This document shows, piece after piece, positions 52,684 to 60,949 of a stretch of 64,000 bases of DNA. Every line of letters starts with the position of its first letter. Position 1 is the first letter of the stretch. The DNA lies in the NCBI GenBank assembly GCA_027864655.1, contig JAQAZG010000005.1, positions 1-64,000 on the forward strand, read 5' to 3'. The position numbers and the translations under genes were made by a program. This stretch comes from Oleispirillum naphthae (lineage in GTDB: Bacteria; Pseudomonadota; Alphaproteobacteria; Rhodospirillales; Rhodospirillaceae). The notes below the pieces were generated by a model, which was not told the DNA's origin, searched no databases, and saw only the letters and a list, made by a program, of their open reading frames with translations.

Positions 52684-53451
52684 ATGAACGAAGTCAGACA
52701 CATCGCCGAACTGTCCGCCCTGCTGTTCGGGCTGGGGGCCGCCGCCGCTTTCGCCGGACGGCGCGGCGTTGCCGCCGCGCGGATGCTGCTGGTTCTCGCC
52801 ACGGCGTGCGGCGCGGCCTATCTCGGGGCGCGCTACTGGCGCGCCTGGCCGATGACGCCGATGTTCCTCGGCGCGGCGGGCCTGCCGCCGGTGCTGGGGG
52901 CGCTGGGCCTGGCCGCGCTGCGGCGGCAGGACGGGGCGCAGCGCCTCTTCGTACTGCGCGGCGTGCTGCTGCTGGGGTTCGCGGTGGGGGCGCTCGCGGC
53001 GGTCTTCCCCAAGGACTTCTACCTGCCGTTCATCAAGACCATCTCGCCGTTCGCCCATGCCCTGCTCGCCTTCGGGCTGCTCGGCCGCGCCGCCCTCTTC
53101 CTCTGCGGCATCCACGCCGCCGCCGCGCTCGCCGCGCCGGGGGCGGGCGAGGATGCGCAGCGGCGCGCCTTTTCCTGGCTGGCGCGCGGCTTCGCCTTCT
53201 GGACCCTCTCGCTGTTCGGCGGCGAGCTGTGGTGCTATGCGGGCTGGGGCACGCCGGTGGTGTGGGAGGACGCCTCGATCATCACCGCCATGGCCACCTG
53301 GTTCTTCTACGTCGGGCTGATCCACCTGCACCTCACCCGCTCGTGGAGCGCGCCCGCGCGCGCGGCGATGGCGGTGGCCGGGGTGGGGCTGATCCTCGTG
53401 CTCAACTGCGGCCCCGACCTCGGGCCGTTCCATCCCCCTTTTTCCTGGTGA
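52684..53451 (+). CDS. CcsA-like membrane protein (haem-handling family)
   Basis: A 255-residue membrane protein with about eight helices. ELWCYAGWGTPVVWED (181-196) resembles the tryptophan-rich WWD haem-handling motif of CcsA/CcmC/CcmF proteins, and the following WFFYVGLIHLHL gives a flanking histidine (H214, H216). Other helix histidines (H125, H144) fit CcsA haem ligands. It is shorter than typical CcsA (about 310). Its partner ResB-like gene follows after 10 bases. Alphaproteobacteria normally mature cytochrome c by the Ccm system, so a separate role in haem or metal-complex handling is likely. The start at 52684 is a choice; 52672 is also possible. Confidence 0.65.
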   Translation: MNEVRHIAELSALLFGLGAAAAFAGRRGVAAARMLLVLATACGAAYLGARYWRAWPMTPMFLGAAGLPPVLGALGLAALRRQDGAQRLFVLRGVLLLGFAVGALAAVFPKDFYLPFIKTISPFAHALLAFGLLGRAALFLCGIHAAAALAAPGAGEDAQRRAFSWLARGFAFWTLSLFGGELWCYAGWGTPVVWEDASIITAMATWFFYVGLIHLHLTRSWSAPARAAMAVAGVGLILVLNCGPDLGPFHPPFSW

Positions 53452-53461
53452 GCGGCGTGCG

Positions 53462-54277
53462 ATGAGTCTTCCGCTGCGCTTCTGGCGCACCCTCGGCAGC
53501 ATCCGCGCGACCGTGGCGCTGTGCTTCCTCCTCACCCTCGACCTTGCGCTGGGGTATGTGTCGCTGCGCGCCAACCTCGGGGTGTTCGTGCCCTTGGGCG
53601 ACGTCGGCCTGTTCGACTGGCTGCGCACCTACGGCGTCTACAACCCGGCGGCGACGGCATGGTTCTTCGGCCTTCTCGCGCTGCTGGCGGCGCTGGCGGC
53701 CAACACCTTCGCCTGTACCACCGAGCGGGTGTTGCAGATCCTCGCCACCGGCAGCTGGAAGCGCGACTGGGTGGTCAGGTTCGCCCCCCACATCATGCAC
53801 TACGCGGTGCTGCTGATCCTCACCGGCTACGTGTGCAGCTATCTCTTCTCCACCAGCCTGCCGGGGCGCGGCCTGCGCGCCGGGGAATCGCTGCAACTGC
53901 CCGGCGGCGGGGTGGTGACCTTCCTCGGCTTCGCCCCCGAGGCCTACCGCGGCGAACGGCTCGCCGCCTTCGACGGCTACGTGCTGCATGCCAACGCGCG
54001 CCTGCGTCTCGATGCGGCGGCGGAGAGCCGCGAAGCGGCGCTCGACTTCAACCGGCCGGTGCGCTTCGGCGGCTACGGCCTCTACCTCAACGATTTCGGC
54101 CCCCGCAAGGCGAAGGGCGGCATGCGGCGCGGCGATTTCATCCGCATCACCCTGCGCCGCGACCCCTCCGCGCCGGTCTATCTGGCGGGGCTGGCGCTGT
54201 TCGCCGTCGGCCTGGGGCTCTACCTCCTCGGCCGCGGCATGAAAAAGGCAAACCATCCATGCACACCCCACGCTTGA
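53462..54277 (+). CDS. ResB/Ccs1-like membrane protein
   Basis: A 271-residue protein resembling a shortened ResB/Ccs1. It has RFWRTLGSIRATVALCFLLT at the start, the typical first helix of ResB, three further helices (about 62-82, 115-133, 238-257) and a periplasmic domain (about 140-235) with LPGGGVVTFLGFAPEAYRGE and NRPVRFGGYGLYLNDFGP, the region usually found in ResB before the last helix. In System II, ResB and CcsA together carry and attach haem. Here they sit in an ABC transporter operon; the end overlaps the binding-protein gene by 19 bases. Confidence 0.72.
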   Translation: MSLPLRFWRTLGSIRATVALCFLLTLDLALGYVSLRANLGVFVPLGDVGLFDWLRTYGVYNPAATAWFFGLLALLAALAANTFACTTERVLQILATGSWKRDWVVRFAPHIMHYAVLLILTGYVCSYLFSTSLPGRGLRAGESLQLPGGGVVTFLGFAPEAYRGERLAAFDGYVLHANARLRLDAAAESREAALDFNRPVRFGGYGLYLNDFGPRKAKGGMRRGDFIRITLRRDPSAPVYLAGLALFAVGLGLYLLGRGMKKANHPCTPHA

Positions 54278-55371
54278 GCTTCCTCCTCCCGGTTCTTGCG
54301 CTGCTGCCGCTTTTCGCCGCCTGCAAGGACGAGGCGAAGGACAAGACGCCGGATTTCCTCAGCATCGGCGAGTTCTCGGTCAACCGGAAGGCCGCCTACA
54401 CCGAGGTGCGCGACGGCGCGGGGCGCGCCCTCGCCCTGGTGCCGCGCGGCGCGCCGCACCCCGCCGGGTTCTCCCCCGCCATGGTGGTGGAGGCGCCGGT
54501 GCGCCGGGTGGTCGCCTACCGCCCCTTCGAGACCGGCATCCTCAAGGCGCTGGGGGAGGAGGAGAGCATCGTCGGCGTCACCTATCCGCGCGACAAGTGG
54601 GCGGTGGACTACATGCGCCGGGGCTTCGACGAAGGCCGCATCGCCTTCGTCGGCGACTTCAGCCGCGTCGATTACGAGCGGATCAAGGCGCAGCACCCCG
54701 ACCTGGTGCTGACCTGGGACCCCTCGATCGTGCCGATGATGGACAGCCTGGGCATTCCCACGGTGGTGACGTCCACGCCGGTGGCCACCTGCCTCAACAC
54801 CCACATCCGCTTCGTCGAGTTCATCGCCCCCTTCTTCGGCAAGGAGGCGCAGGCCCAGGACTATTACCGCAAGCTGCGCGCCGCGCTGGAGAGCATCCGC
54901 GCCCGCACCAGGGGCATGCCGCAGCCCAAGGCGATGTGGGGCGACATCTTCGAAAAACGCGTCCTGGTGGAGCCGGGCAACGCCTGGGTGTCGGAACTGA
55001 TCGGCCTGGCGCAGAGCGACTACCTGTTCGACGACGTCTACGGCACCTCGTGCATCGAGATCTCGACGGAGCGCTTCCTCTACAGCGGCAAGGACGCCGA
55101 CATCTACTTCACCTACCGCACGCCGGACCGCGGCGCGACCTCCAAGGCGGCGCTGGCCCGCACCAACCCGCTGCTCGCCCGCGTCCGCCCGCTCGGGCCG
55201 GAGGGCAGAACCTACGCGCCGCTGCCGCACTATGCGCAGTCCGCCGACCGGCTGGACGAAATCCTCACCGAGATCGCGGCGATCCTCCACCCGCAGGCCT
55301 ATCCGGGCCACGAACTGCGGTTCTTCGTCGAACTGCCGGATGAAGATCCCGCGCCCGCAAAGGACCGTTGA
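54259..55371 (+). CDS. periplasmic binding lipoprotein of a FecBCD/BtuF-type ABC transporter
   Basis: A 370-residue lipoprotein: signal peptide ending LPLFAAC with lipid-modified C22. The mature part has a class III binding-protein fold with RRVVAYRPFETGILKALG, ERIKAQHPDLVLTWDPS and, further on, KAMWGDIFEKRVLVEPG. An N-terminal extension (about 25-85) precedes the fold. Such receptors bind ferric chelates, haem or cobalamin; no residue here decides which. The overlap with the ResB-like gene implies coupled translation. Confidence 0.82.
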   Translation: MHTPRLSFLLPVLALLPLFAACKDEAKDKTPDFLSIGEFSVNRKAAYTEVRDGAGRALALVPRGAPHPAGFSPAMVVEAPVRRVVAYRPFETGILKALGEEESIVGVTYPRDKWAVDYMRRGFDEGRIAFVGDFSRVDYERIKAQHPDLVLTWDPSIVPMMDSLGIPTVVTSTPVATCLNTHIRFVEFIAPFFGKEAQAQDYYRKLRAALESIRARTRGMPQPKAMWGDIFEKRVLVEPGNAWVSELIGLAQSDYLFDDVYGTSCIEISTERFLYSGKDADIYFTYRTPDRGATSKAALARTNPLLARVRPLGPEGRTYAPLPHYAQSADRLDEILTEIAAILHPQAYPGHELRFFVELPDEDPAPAKDR

Positions 55372-55373
55372 GC

Positions 55374-56435
55374 ATGACCAGTCTCGTCCGTTCCCCCGCC
55401 GCGCTCGCCCGGCCCGCGCTGTCGCAGGCGGCGCAGCGCCGCTTCCTGGTGTTCTGCGGCCTTGCGGCGCTGGTCGCCGCGCTGATGCTGGCCAACGTCC
55501 GCATCGGTTCGGTCGCGTATCCGGTTGCCCGGTTGTGGGAGGCTCTGCTCCACCCCGGTGCCGCCGACGACGCCGGCTTCATCCTGTGGAACATCCGCCT
55601 GCCGCGCGCCATCGCGGCGGTGCTCGGCGGCGCGTTCCTCGCCACCTCGGGCCTGCTGTTGCAGGTGTATTTCCGCAACCCCATCGTCGGGCCGTTCATT
55701 CTCGGCATCTCCTCCGGCGCGACGGTGATGGTCTCCCTGGTGATGCTCACCACCCTCGGCCTCGGCTTCGCCGTCTTCAGCCCCTACCTCAACACCATCG
55801 CCGCGTGCCTCGGGGCCTATGGCGTGACCTTCCTGGTGGCGGCGATCGCCGGCCGGGTGAAGAACGGCGTCACCCTGCTGATCGTCGGCCTGATGACCGG
55901 CTACCTGTGCGGCGCGGTGACCGCCATCCTCACCGCTCTGGCGGAAAAGGAGCGGATCAAGGGCTTCGTGCTGTGGCAGCTCGGCAGCTTCTCCGGCTTC
56001 AAGTGGGTGGAGATCGAGGTGCTGGTGCTGCTCGGCGGGGCGCTGCTCGGCGGCATCTACCTGATGAGCAAGCCGCTCAACGCCTTCCTGCTGGGGGAAG
56101 ACTACGCCGCCTCGATGGGGGTGAACATCCGGCGCTTCCGGGTGCTGATTCTGCTGCTCGCCTCCTCGCTCGCCGGACTGGTCACCGCGATGGCGGGGCC
56201 GGTGGCGTTCGTCGGGCTGGCGGTGCCGCACATGGCGCGCCTGAGCTTCGGCACCTCCGACAACCGCGTGCTCATCCCCGGGGCCTGCCTGATGGGCGCG
56301 GCGGTGACCAGCCTGTGCGACCTCATCGCGCGGATGTGGCTGTCGCCGGTGGAACTGCCGCTGTCTTCGATCACCGCGTTCTTCGGCGCGCCGGTGGTGA
56401 TCGCCTTGTTGATGAAGAGGGGGATGAAGGGATGA
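55374..56435 (+). CDS. FecCD/BtuC-family ABC permease
   Basis: A 353-residue permease with about ten helices. Family marks are IRLPRAIAAVLGGAFLATSG, FRNPIVGPFILGISSGA, GEDYAASMGVNI (the ATPase coupling region) and VAFVGLAVPHMARL. It forms a homodimer in known importers of iron chelates, haem and cobalamin. The stop overlaps the ATPase start at ATGA. Confidence 0.93.
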   Translation: MTSLVRSPAALARPALSQAAQRRFLVFCGLAALVAALMLANVRIGSVAYPVARLWEALLHPGAADDAGFILWNIRLPRAIAAVLGGAFLATSGLLLQVYFRNPIVGPFILGISSGATVMVSLVMLTTLGLGFAVFSPYLNTIAACLGAYGVTFLVAAIAGRVKNGVTLLIVGLMTGYLCGAVTAILTALAEKERIKGFVLWQLGSFSGFKWVEIEVLVLLGGALLGGIYLMSKPLNAFLLGEDYAASMGVNIRRFRVLILLLASSLAGLVTAMAGPVAFVGLAVPHMARLSFGTSDNRVLIPGACLMGAAVTSLCDLIARMWLSPVELPLSSITAFFGAPVVIALLMKRGMKG

Positions 56436-57595
56436 GCGGCGGAATCGTTCTGGCCTGCGAGGACCTCTGCGTCGGCTATCGCGGCGCGGTGCTTTCCGGC
56501 GTCGGGCTCGCGGTGGAGGCCGGGCAGTTCGTCTCCCTGCTCGGGCCCAACGGCGCGGGCAAGACCACGCTGCTGCGCACCCTGTCGCGCCACCTGAAGC
56601 CGGTGTCGGGACGGGTGCGGGTGTGCGGCCGGGACTTGCAGGCGATGCGCGCGATCGACCTCGCCCGCGTCATGGCGGTGGGCCTGACCGACCCGGCGCG
56701 GCCGCCCTTGCTCTCGGTGTTCGAGTTCGCCGCGCTCGGGCGCTATCCGCACACCGGCCTCATGGGCCGCCTCGCCCCCGCCGACGTGGCGGTGGTGATG
56801 TCCGCCCTCGCCGCGGTGGCGGCGGACCATCTCGCCGACCGCCCGGTGGACCAGTTGAGCGACGGCGAGCGCCAGAAGGCGGTGCTCGCCCGCGCCCTGG
56901 CGCAGGAGCCGAAGATCCTGCTGCTCGACGAACCCACCGCGCACCTCGACCTCAAGCACCGCGTCGAGGTGATGGGCATCCTGCGCGGGCTGTGCCGTTC
57001 GCGCGGCCTCGCGGTGCTCGCCGCGCTGCACGACGTGGACATCGCGGCCAAGGTTTCCGACCGGGTGATGCTGGTCAAGGACGGGCGCACCGTGGACGAC
57101 GGCCTGCCGGAGAAGGTGCTCACCTCCGCCGCGGTGGCGGCGCTCTACGGCTTCGACGCCGCGGACTTCAGCCGCGACCTGGGCGGCATCGAACTGCGCG
57201 GCGACGGCTCCGCCGGGCGCGCCTTCGTCACCGCCGGATTCGGCAGCGGCGCGGCGATCTTCCGCCTGCTGGCGAAGCGCGGCCTGGCGATCGCCACCGG
57301 GGTTCTTTCCGAGGGCGACCTCGACGCCTACGTCGCCCAGGCGCTCGGCGCGCAGGCCTTCGTCGCGCCGCGTACCGGCGGCGGGGATTCGCTTTCCGCC
57401 GCGCTCGCCGCGCTCGAAACCTGCGACTTCCTGGTCGATGCCGGGGAGAACGGGGGCGAGGCCAACCGCCGCATCCTCGAAGCGGCGCTGGCGCGCGGCC
57501 TGCCGGTGTTGCGCATGGGGCGGGCGGACGACGGCGGCCAGGGCTGCGCCTCCCTCGGCGATCTGGTCGCGGCGATCGACCGCCTGCGCGGCTGA
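56432..57595 (+). CDS. FecE/BtuD-type ABC ATPase with C-terminal extra domain
   Basis: ATPase of 387 residues where about 255 are usual. Walker A LGPNGAGKTT (38-47), signature LSDGERQK (about 138), Walker B ILLLDEPTAHLDLK. Residues about 256-387 form a separate Rossmann-like domain with GFGSGAAIFRLLAKRGLAIA, TGVLSEGDLDAYVAQALGAQ and CDFLVDAGENGGEANRRIL. Comparable extensions are known on some corrinoid and ferric-chelate ATPases; their function is not settled. Confidence 0.9.
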   Translation: MSGGIVLACEDLCVGYRGAVLSGVGLAVEAGQFVSLLGPNGAGKTTLLRTLSRHLKPVSGRVRVCGRDLQAMRAIDLARVMAVGLTDPARPPLLSVFEFAALGRYPHTGLMGRLAPADVAVVMSALAAVAADHLADRPVDQLSDGERQKAVLARALAQEPKILLLDEPTAHLDLKHRVEVMGILRGLCRSRGLAVLAALHDVDIAAKVSDRVMLVKDGRTVDDGLPEKVLTSAAVAALYGFDAADFSRDLGGIELRGDGSAGRAFVTAGFGSGAAIFRLLAKRGLAIATGVLSEGDLDAYVAQALGAQAFVAPRTGGGDSLSAALAALETCDFLVDAGENGGEANRRILEAALARGLPVLRMGRADDGGQGCASLGDLVAAIDRLRG

Positions 57596-57659
57596 GGCTT
57601 GCATCCGCGCGCGCGGCGGCGCATCAAGGAAACCTCGGGGAATTTCCAGGGGGTATCCG

Positions 57660-58898
57660 ATGTTGCAGAGCGCCGTGGGCCTGTTCGGGCTGGTCGCCGT
57701 CGCCTGGCTCTTGAGCGAGAACCGCCGGTGCGTGTCGCTGCGCGTCGTCGCCGTGGGGCTGGCTTTGCAGGGCGCGGTGGCGCTCCTGATGCTCAAGGTG
57801 CCGCTGTTCTCCGGCGCGATGATGCGCCTCAACGGCGTGGTGGACGCGCTGCAATCGGCGACCCGGGCGGGGATGAGCTTCGTCTTCGGCTACCTCGGCG
57901 GCGGCGTGCTGCCGTTCGCCGAAACCGCGCCGGGCGGCGCGTGGATCATGGCGTTCCAGGCGCTGCCGCTGCTCCTGGTGATGAGCGCGCTCTCCGCGCT
58001 GCTGTTCTACTGGCGGGTGATTCCGGCGGTGGTGAAGGGGTTTTCCGCCGTGCTGCAACGCACCATGGATGTCGGCGGGGCGCTCGGCGTCGGGGTGTCG
58101 GCCAACATCTTCGTCGGCATGGTCGAGGCCCCGCTGATCGTCAAACCCTACCTCCACCGCCTCACCCGCAGCGAACTCTTCACCCTGATGACCTGCGGCA
58201 TGGCCACCATCGCGGGCACGGTGATGGTGGTCTACGCCGCGATCCTCAACCCGGTGCTGCCCGGCGCGATCGGCCATATCCTCACCGCCTCGATCATCAG
58301 CGCCCCCGCCTCCATCCTCATCGCGCGGGTGATGGTGCCGGAAACCGCCGTGGCGGAAAATGCCGACGCCGCCATCGTCTCCCCCGCCACCAGTTCCATG
58401 GACGCGATCACCAAGGGCGCCGAGGAGGGGGTGAAGCTCTACCTCAACGTCGTCGCCATGCTGGTGGTCCTCGTCGCCCTGGTCTCCCTCGCCAACCAGA
58501 TTCTCGCCCTGCTGCCCGAGGTGGCGGGCGCGCCGGTCTCGCTGCAACGCATCTTCGCCCTGGCGATGTGGCCGGTGGTGTGGCTGGTCGGCATTCCCCC
58601 GGCGGAGGCGATGACCGCCGCCTCGCTGATGGGCACCAAGACGGTGCTCAACGAATTCCTCGGCTACCTGCAGATGGCGGCGCTGCCCAAGGGGGCGCTC
58701 AGCCCGCGCTCGATGCTGATCATGACCTACGCGATGTGCGGCTTCGCCAACTTCGGCAGCCTGGGGATCATGATCGGCGGCCTCTCCGCCATGGCGCCGG
58801 AGCGCAAGGCGGAAATCGTCGCCCTCGGCTTCAAGTCGATCGTCGCGGGCACCCTCGCCACCTGCATGACCGGCGCGGTGGTGGGCGTGCTGTATTAG
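57660..58898 (+). CDS. nupC: NupC-type concentrative nucleoside transporter
   Basis: A 412-residue carrier of the CNT family, which imports nucleosides with H+ or Na+. Visible are FVFGYLGGGVLPFAE, VGMVEAPLIVKPYLHRLTR (nucleoside-site Glu), GIPPAEAMTAASLMGTKTVLN and CGFANFGSLGIMIGGL. AGGGGG lies eight bases before the ATG at 57660. It follows the ABC genes by 64 bases, so it may be in the same operon. Repeat copy E begins right at the stop. Confidence 0.9.
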   Translation: MLQSAVGLFGLVAVAWLLSENRRCVSLRVVAVGLALQGAVALLMLKVPLFSGAMMRLNGVVDALQSATRAGMSFVFGYLGGGVLPFAETAPGGAWIMAFQALPLLLVMSALSALLFYWRVIPAVVKGFSAVLQRTMDVGGALGVGVSANIFVGMVEAPLIVKPYLHRLTRSELFTLMTCGMATIAGTVMVVYAAILNPVLPGAIGHILTASIISAPASILIARVMVPETAVAENADAAIVSPATSSMDAITKGAEEGVKLYLNVVAMLVVLVALVSLANQILALLPEVAGAPVSLQRIFALAMWPVVWLVGIPPAEAMTAASLMGTKTVLNEFLGYLQMAALPKGALSPRSMLIMTYAMCGFANFGSLGIMIGGLSAMAPERKAEIVALGFKSIVAGTLATCMTGAVVGVLY

Positions 58899-59090
58899 GG
58901 CCGCCAAGGCGGGGCTGCCGCCCCGCGCCCCGCCTGGAGGACCGCAGGCCCTCCAGGCCTCCCCCCATTTTTTGCGCGTCGCGCGAGAAAGCCATCACGC
59001 GGCGTGACGGTTGATGGCCGCTGCGCGGCGAAAAACTTAGGGGAGGCGCGGAGGGACCGAGTCCCTCCGCAACGTTTTGGTTTTCAAACG
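58899..59090. repeat. mosaic hairpin repeat, copy E (after nupC)
   Basis: Modules: GCGGGGC-TGC-CGCCCCGC region, CTGGAGG with CCTCCAG, TTTTTTGCGCGTCGCGC, the GCCATCACGCGGCGTGACGG block running into TTGATGGC, CGCTGCGCGGCGAAAAACTTA, and GGAGGGAC-CGA-GTCCCTCC, ending GTTTTGGTTTT. It begins on the base after the nupC stop. The remaining 96 bases to the amidase start show no gene. Confidence 0.8.
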
Positions 59091-59186
59091 AGTCTCCGCC
59101 CCCCATTGGTCCGGATTATGCATTCGGATTCCCCGCGCGGCCGGCCGGCCGCGGCCTTTCACCTTCGCAAGCGGGGACTGCACGCA

Positions 59187-60521
59187 ATGACCCATTCCAC
59201 CGATCCGCTGGACTGCTCCATCGCGGAAACCGCCCGGCGCATCGCCGCCGGGGAGACCACGGCCGAGGCGGTGACCGCCGCCTCCCTCGCGCGCATCGCC
59301 GCGCTGGACCCTGCCCTGCACGCCTTCGTCGAGGTCTACGCCGAAGAGGCTGCGGCTGCGGCCAAGGCGCTGGACGCCGAGCGCGCGGCGGGCCGCGTGC
59401 GCGGACCGTTACACGGCATTCCCATTGCGATCAAGGACCTGGCGGACATCGCGGGCAAGGTCACCAGCTTCGGCTCGCGGGTGTTTTCCACCGCTCCGGC
59501 GGCGGCGACCGCGCCCTTCGTGCAGCGCCTGATCGACGCGGGCATGGTGGTGGTGGGCAAGCTGCAGATGGTGGAGTTCGCGCTCGGCAGTTGGGGCAGC
59601 AACCATTCCCGCGGCACGCCGCGCAACCCCTGCGACGCCGCGGCGCACCGCGCCCCCGGCGGTTCCTCCAGCGGTTCCGGCGTGGCGGTGGCGGCGGGCA
59701 TGGTGCAGGTGGCCATCGGCTCCGACACCGGCGGCTCGATCCGCATTCCCGCCTCGCTCAACGGCATCGTCGGGCTCAAGACCACCATCGGCCTGGTGCC
59801 CACCGCCCGCGTCGCGCCGTTGAGCCCGAGCTTCGACACCATCGGCCCGATGACCCGCTGCGTGGACGATGCGCGCCTGGTGTTCGCGGCGCTGGCGGCG
59901 CGGCCCTGCCCGGCGGCGGGAAAGGGCGTCGCGGGCGGAAGCGTCGGCCTCGTCGCGGCGGAACAGCTCGCGCCGGTGGATGCGGAGGTGGCCGCGGGCG
60001 TCGCCGCCGCGGCGTCGCGCATCGCGGCGGCGGGGGCGCGGGTGGAAAGCTTCGCCCTGCCCATGGACCTGCCGGAATACCAGCGCCGCAACGGCGAGAT
60101 CATGAGCTTCGAAGGCTATGCCTCGGTCGGCGACCTCGCCGAGGACCGCACCCTGCCGATCGACCCCTTCGTGCGGGAGCGCATCCTCGCCGGGCGGGGC
60201 ACCACCCGCGCCGCCTACGACCGCGCCCAGGCGGACCGCGCCGCGGCGAAGCAGGCGTTCGCCGCGGCGATCGCCGGGCTCGACTTCCTTCTCCTGCCGT
60301 CCACGCCGATTCCTGCGCCGCCGCTCTCCGAGGTGGACGAGGCGGTGATGCCGATGTCGCGCTTCACCCGGCTCGCCAACTACCTCGACCTCTGCGCCGT
60401 CTCCATCCCCGCCGGACGCACCGCCGCGGGCCTGCCCTTCGGCCTGCAGATCGTCGCCCGCGGCGGCGCGGAGGCGGACCTGCTGGACTTCGCCGCCGGG
60501 GTCGAGGCGTTGCTGCGGTAG
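59187..60521 (+). CDS. amidase (amidase signature family)
   Basis: A 444-residue hydrolase with the Ser-cisSer-Lys triad: Lys in GIPIAIKDLADIAG, cis-Ser in APGGSSSGSGVAVAAG, and the nucleophile in GSDTGGSIRIPASLNG. The family includes GatA, AtzE and other amidases. No gatB or gatC is next to it, so a small-molecule amide is likelier than tRNA. The ATG at 59187 matches family starts; the open frame from 59004 only reads repeat copy E. A peptide transporter follows, hinting at use of imported amides. Confidence 0.9.
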   Translation: MTHSTDPLDCSIAETARRIAAGETTAEAVTAASLARIAALDPALHAFVEVYAEEAAAAAKALDAERAAGRVRGPLHGIPIAIKDLADIAGKVTSFGSRVFSTAPAAATAPFVQRLIDAGMVVVGKLQMVEFALGSWGSNHSRGTPRNPCDAAAHRAPGGSSSGSGVAVAAGMVQVAIGSDTGGSIRIPASLNGIVGLKTTIGLVPTARVAPLSPSFDTIGPMTRCVDDARLVFAALAARPCPAAGKGVAGGSVGLVAAEQLAPVDAEVAAGVAAAASRIAAAGARVESFALPMDLPEYQRRNGEIMSFEGYASVGDLAEDRTLPIDPFVRERILAGRGTTRAAYDRAQADRAAAKQAFAAAIAGLDFLLLPSTPIPAPPLSEVDEAVMPMSRFTRLANYLDLCAVSIPAGRTAAGLPFGLQIVARGGAEADLLDFAAGVEALLR

Positions 60522-60683
60522 AACTTCGCGGGGGGACTCGGTCCCCCCACTCCCCCCATAACTTTTCGCCGCGTAGCGGCAGGCAATACCTTTGCGGCAA
60601 CGCCCGTGCTTATGGCGCTGCGCGCAAAAGCCAAAAGCCATGGGGTGCGCGAGGGGTCCAAGACCCCTCGCAAAGCTTTTGTT
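60522..60683. repeat. mosaic hairpin repeat, copy F (after the amidase gene)
   Basis: Modules: GGGGGGAC-TCG-GTCCCCCC hairpin, CCCCCCATAACTTTTCGCCGCGTAGCGGC, TTATGGCGCTGCGCGCAAAAGCCAAAA, CATGGGGTGC and GCGAGGGGTC-CAA-GACCCCTCGC, then AAAGCTTTTG. The first base follows the amidase stop directly. It is the shortest copy and close to a minimal element. Confidence 0.8.
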
Positions 60684-60888
60684 GTCCCGCCCCGCGGAAT
60701 TAATCCGGATTGATGTGTATGCAATCGGACGAAATTAATGCACATTGATTAAAATTTAGACGTAGAAATCATGTGCCTACCACATAGGCAGATGCGAAAG
60801 CCCCGCAACAGGCTCGCGGCGGCCCGGCAATCCGCTGCGATTCCACGAGAAAATTTTCGACCCAGGTATTTTTCGGCACGCCGCAAAG

Positions 60889-60904
60889 CTGGCACGGGAA
60901 ATGC
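60889..60904 (+). promoter_or_regulatory. sigma-54-like promoter ahead of the peptide transporter
   Basis: CTGGCACGGGAAATGC has GG (60891-60892) and GC (60903-60904) separated by exactly ten bases, and a full TGGCACG -24 box; the -12 box is ATGC in place of TTGC. The start codon is 46 bases further. The AT-rich 200 bases upstream could hold an activator site; no gene is seen there. Confidence 0.6.
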
Positions 60905-60949
60905 CCCTGTGTGCGGGTTGTTTCCGTTCATGGCGTCTGTGGGTCACCG

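Noticed and set aside
52684..54277. Ordinary System II cytochrome c maturation genes
   Set aside because: Both proteins are shorter than functional CcsA and ResB and no thioredoxin-like CcsX/ResA or CcdA gene is present; the tie to the ABC genes argues for another role.
59004..59186. Earlier start for the amidase
   Set aside because: The added residues read through repeat copy E and have no family similarity; the ATG at 59187 gives the normal N-terminus.
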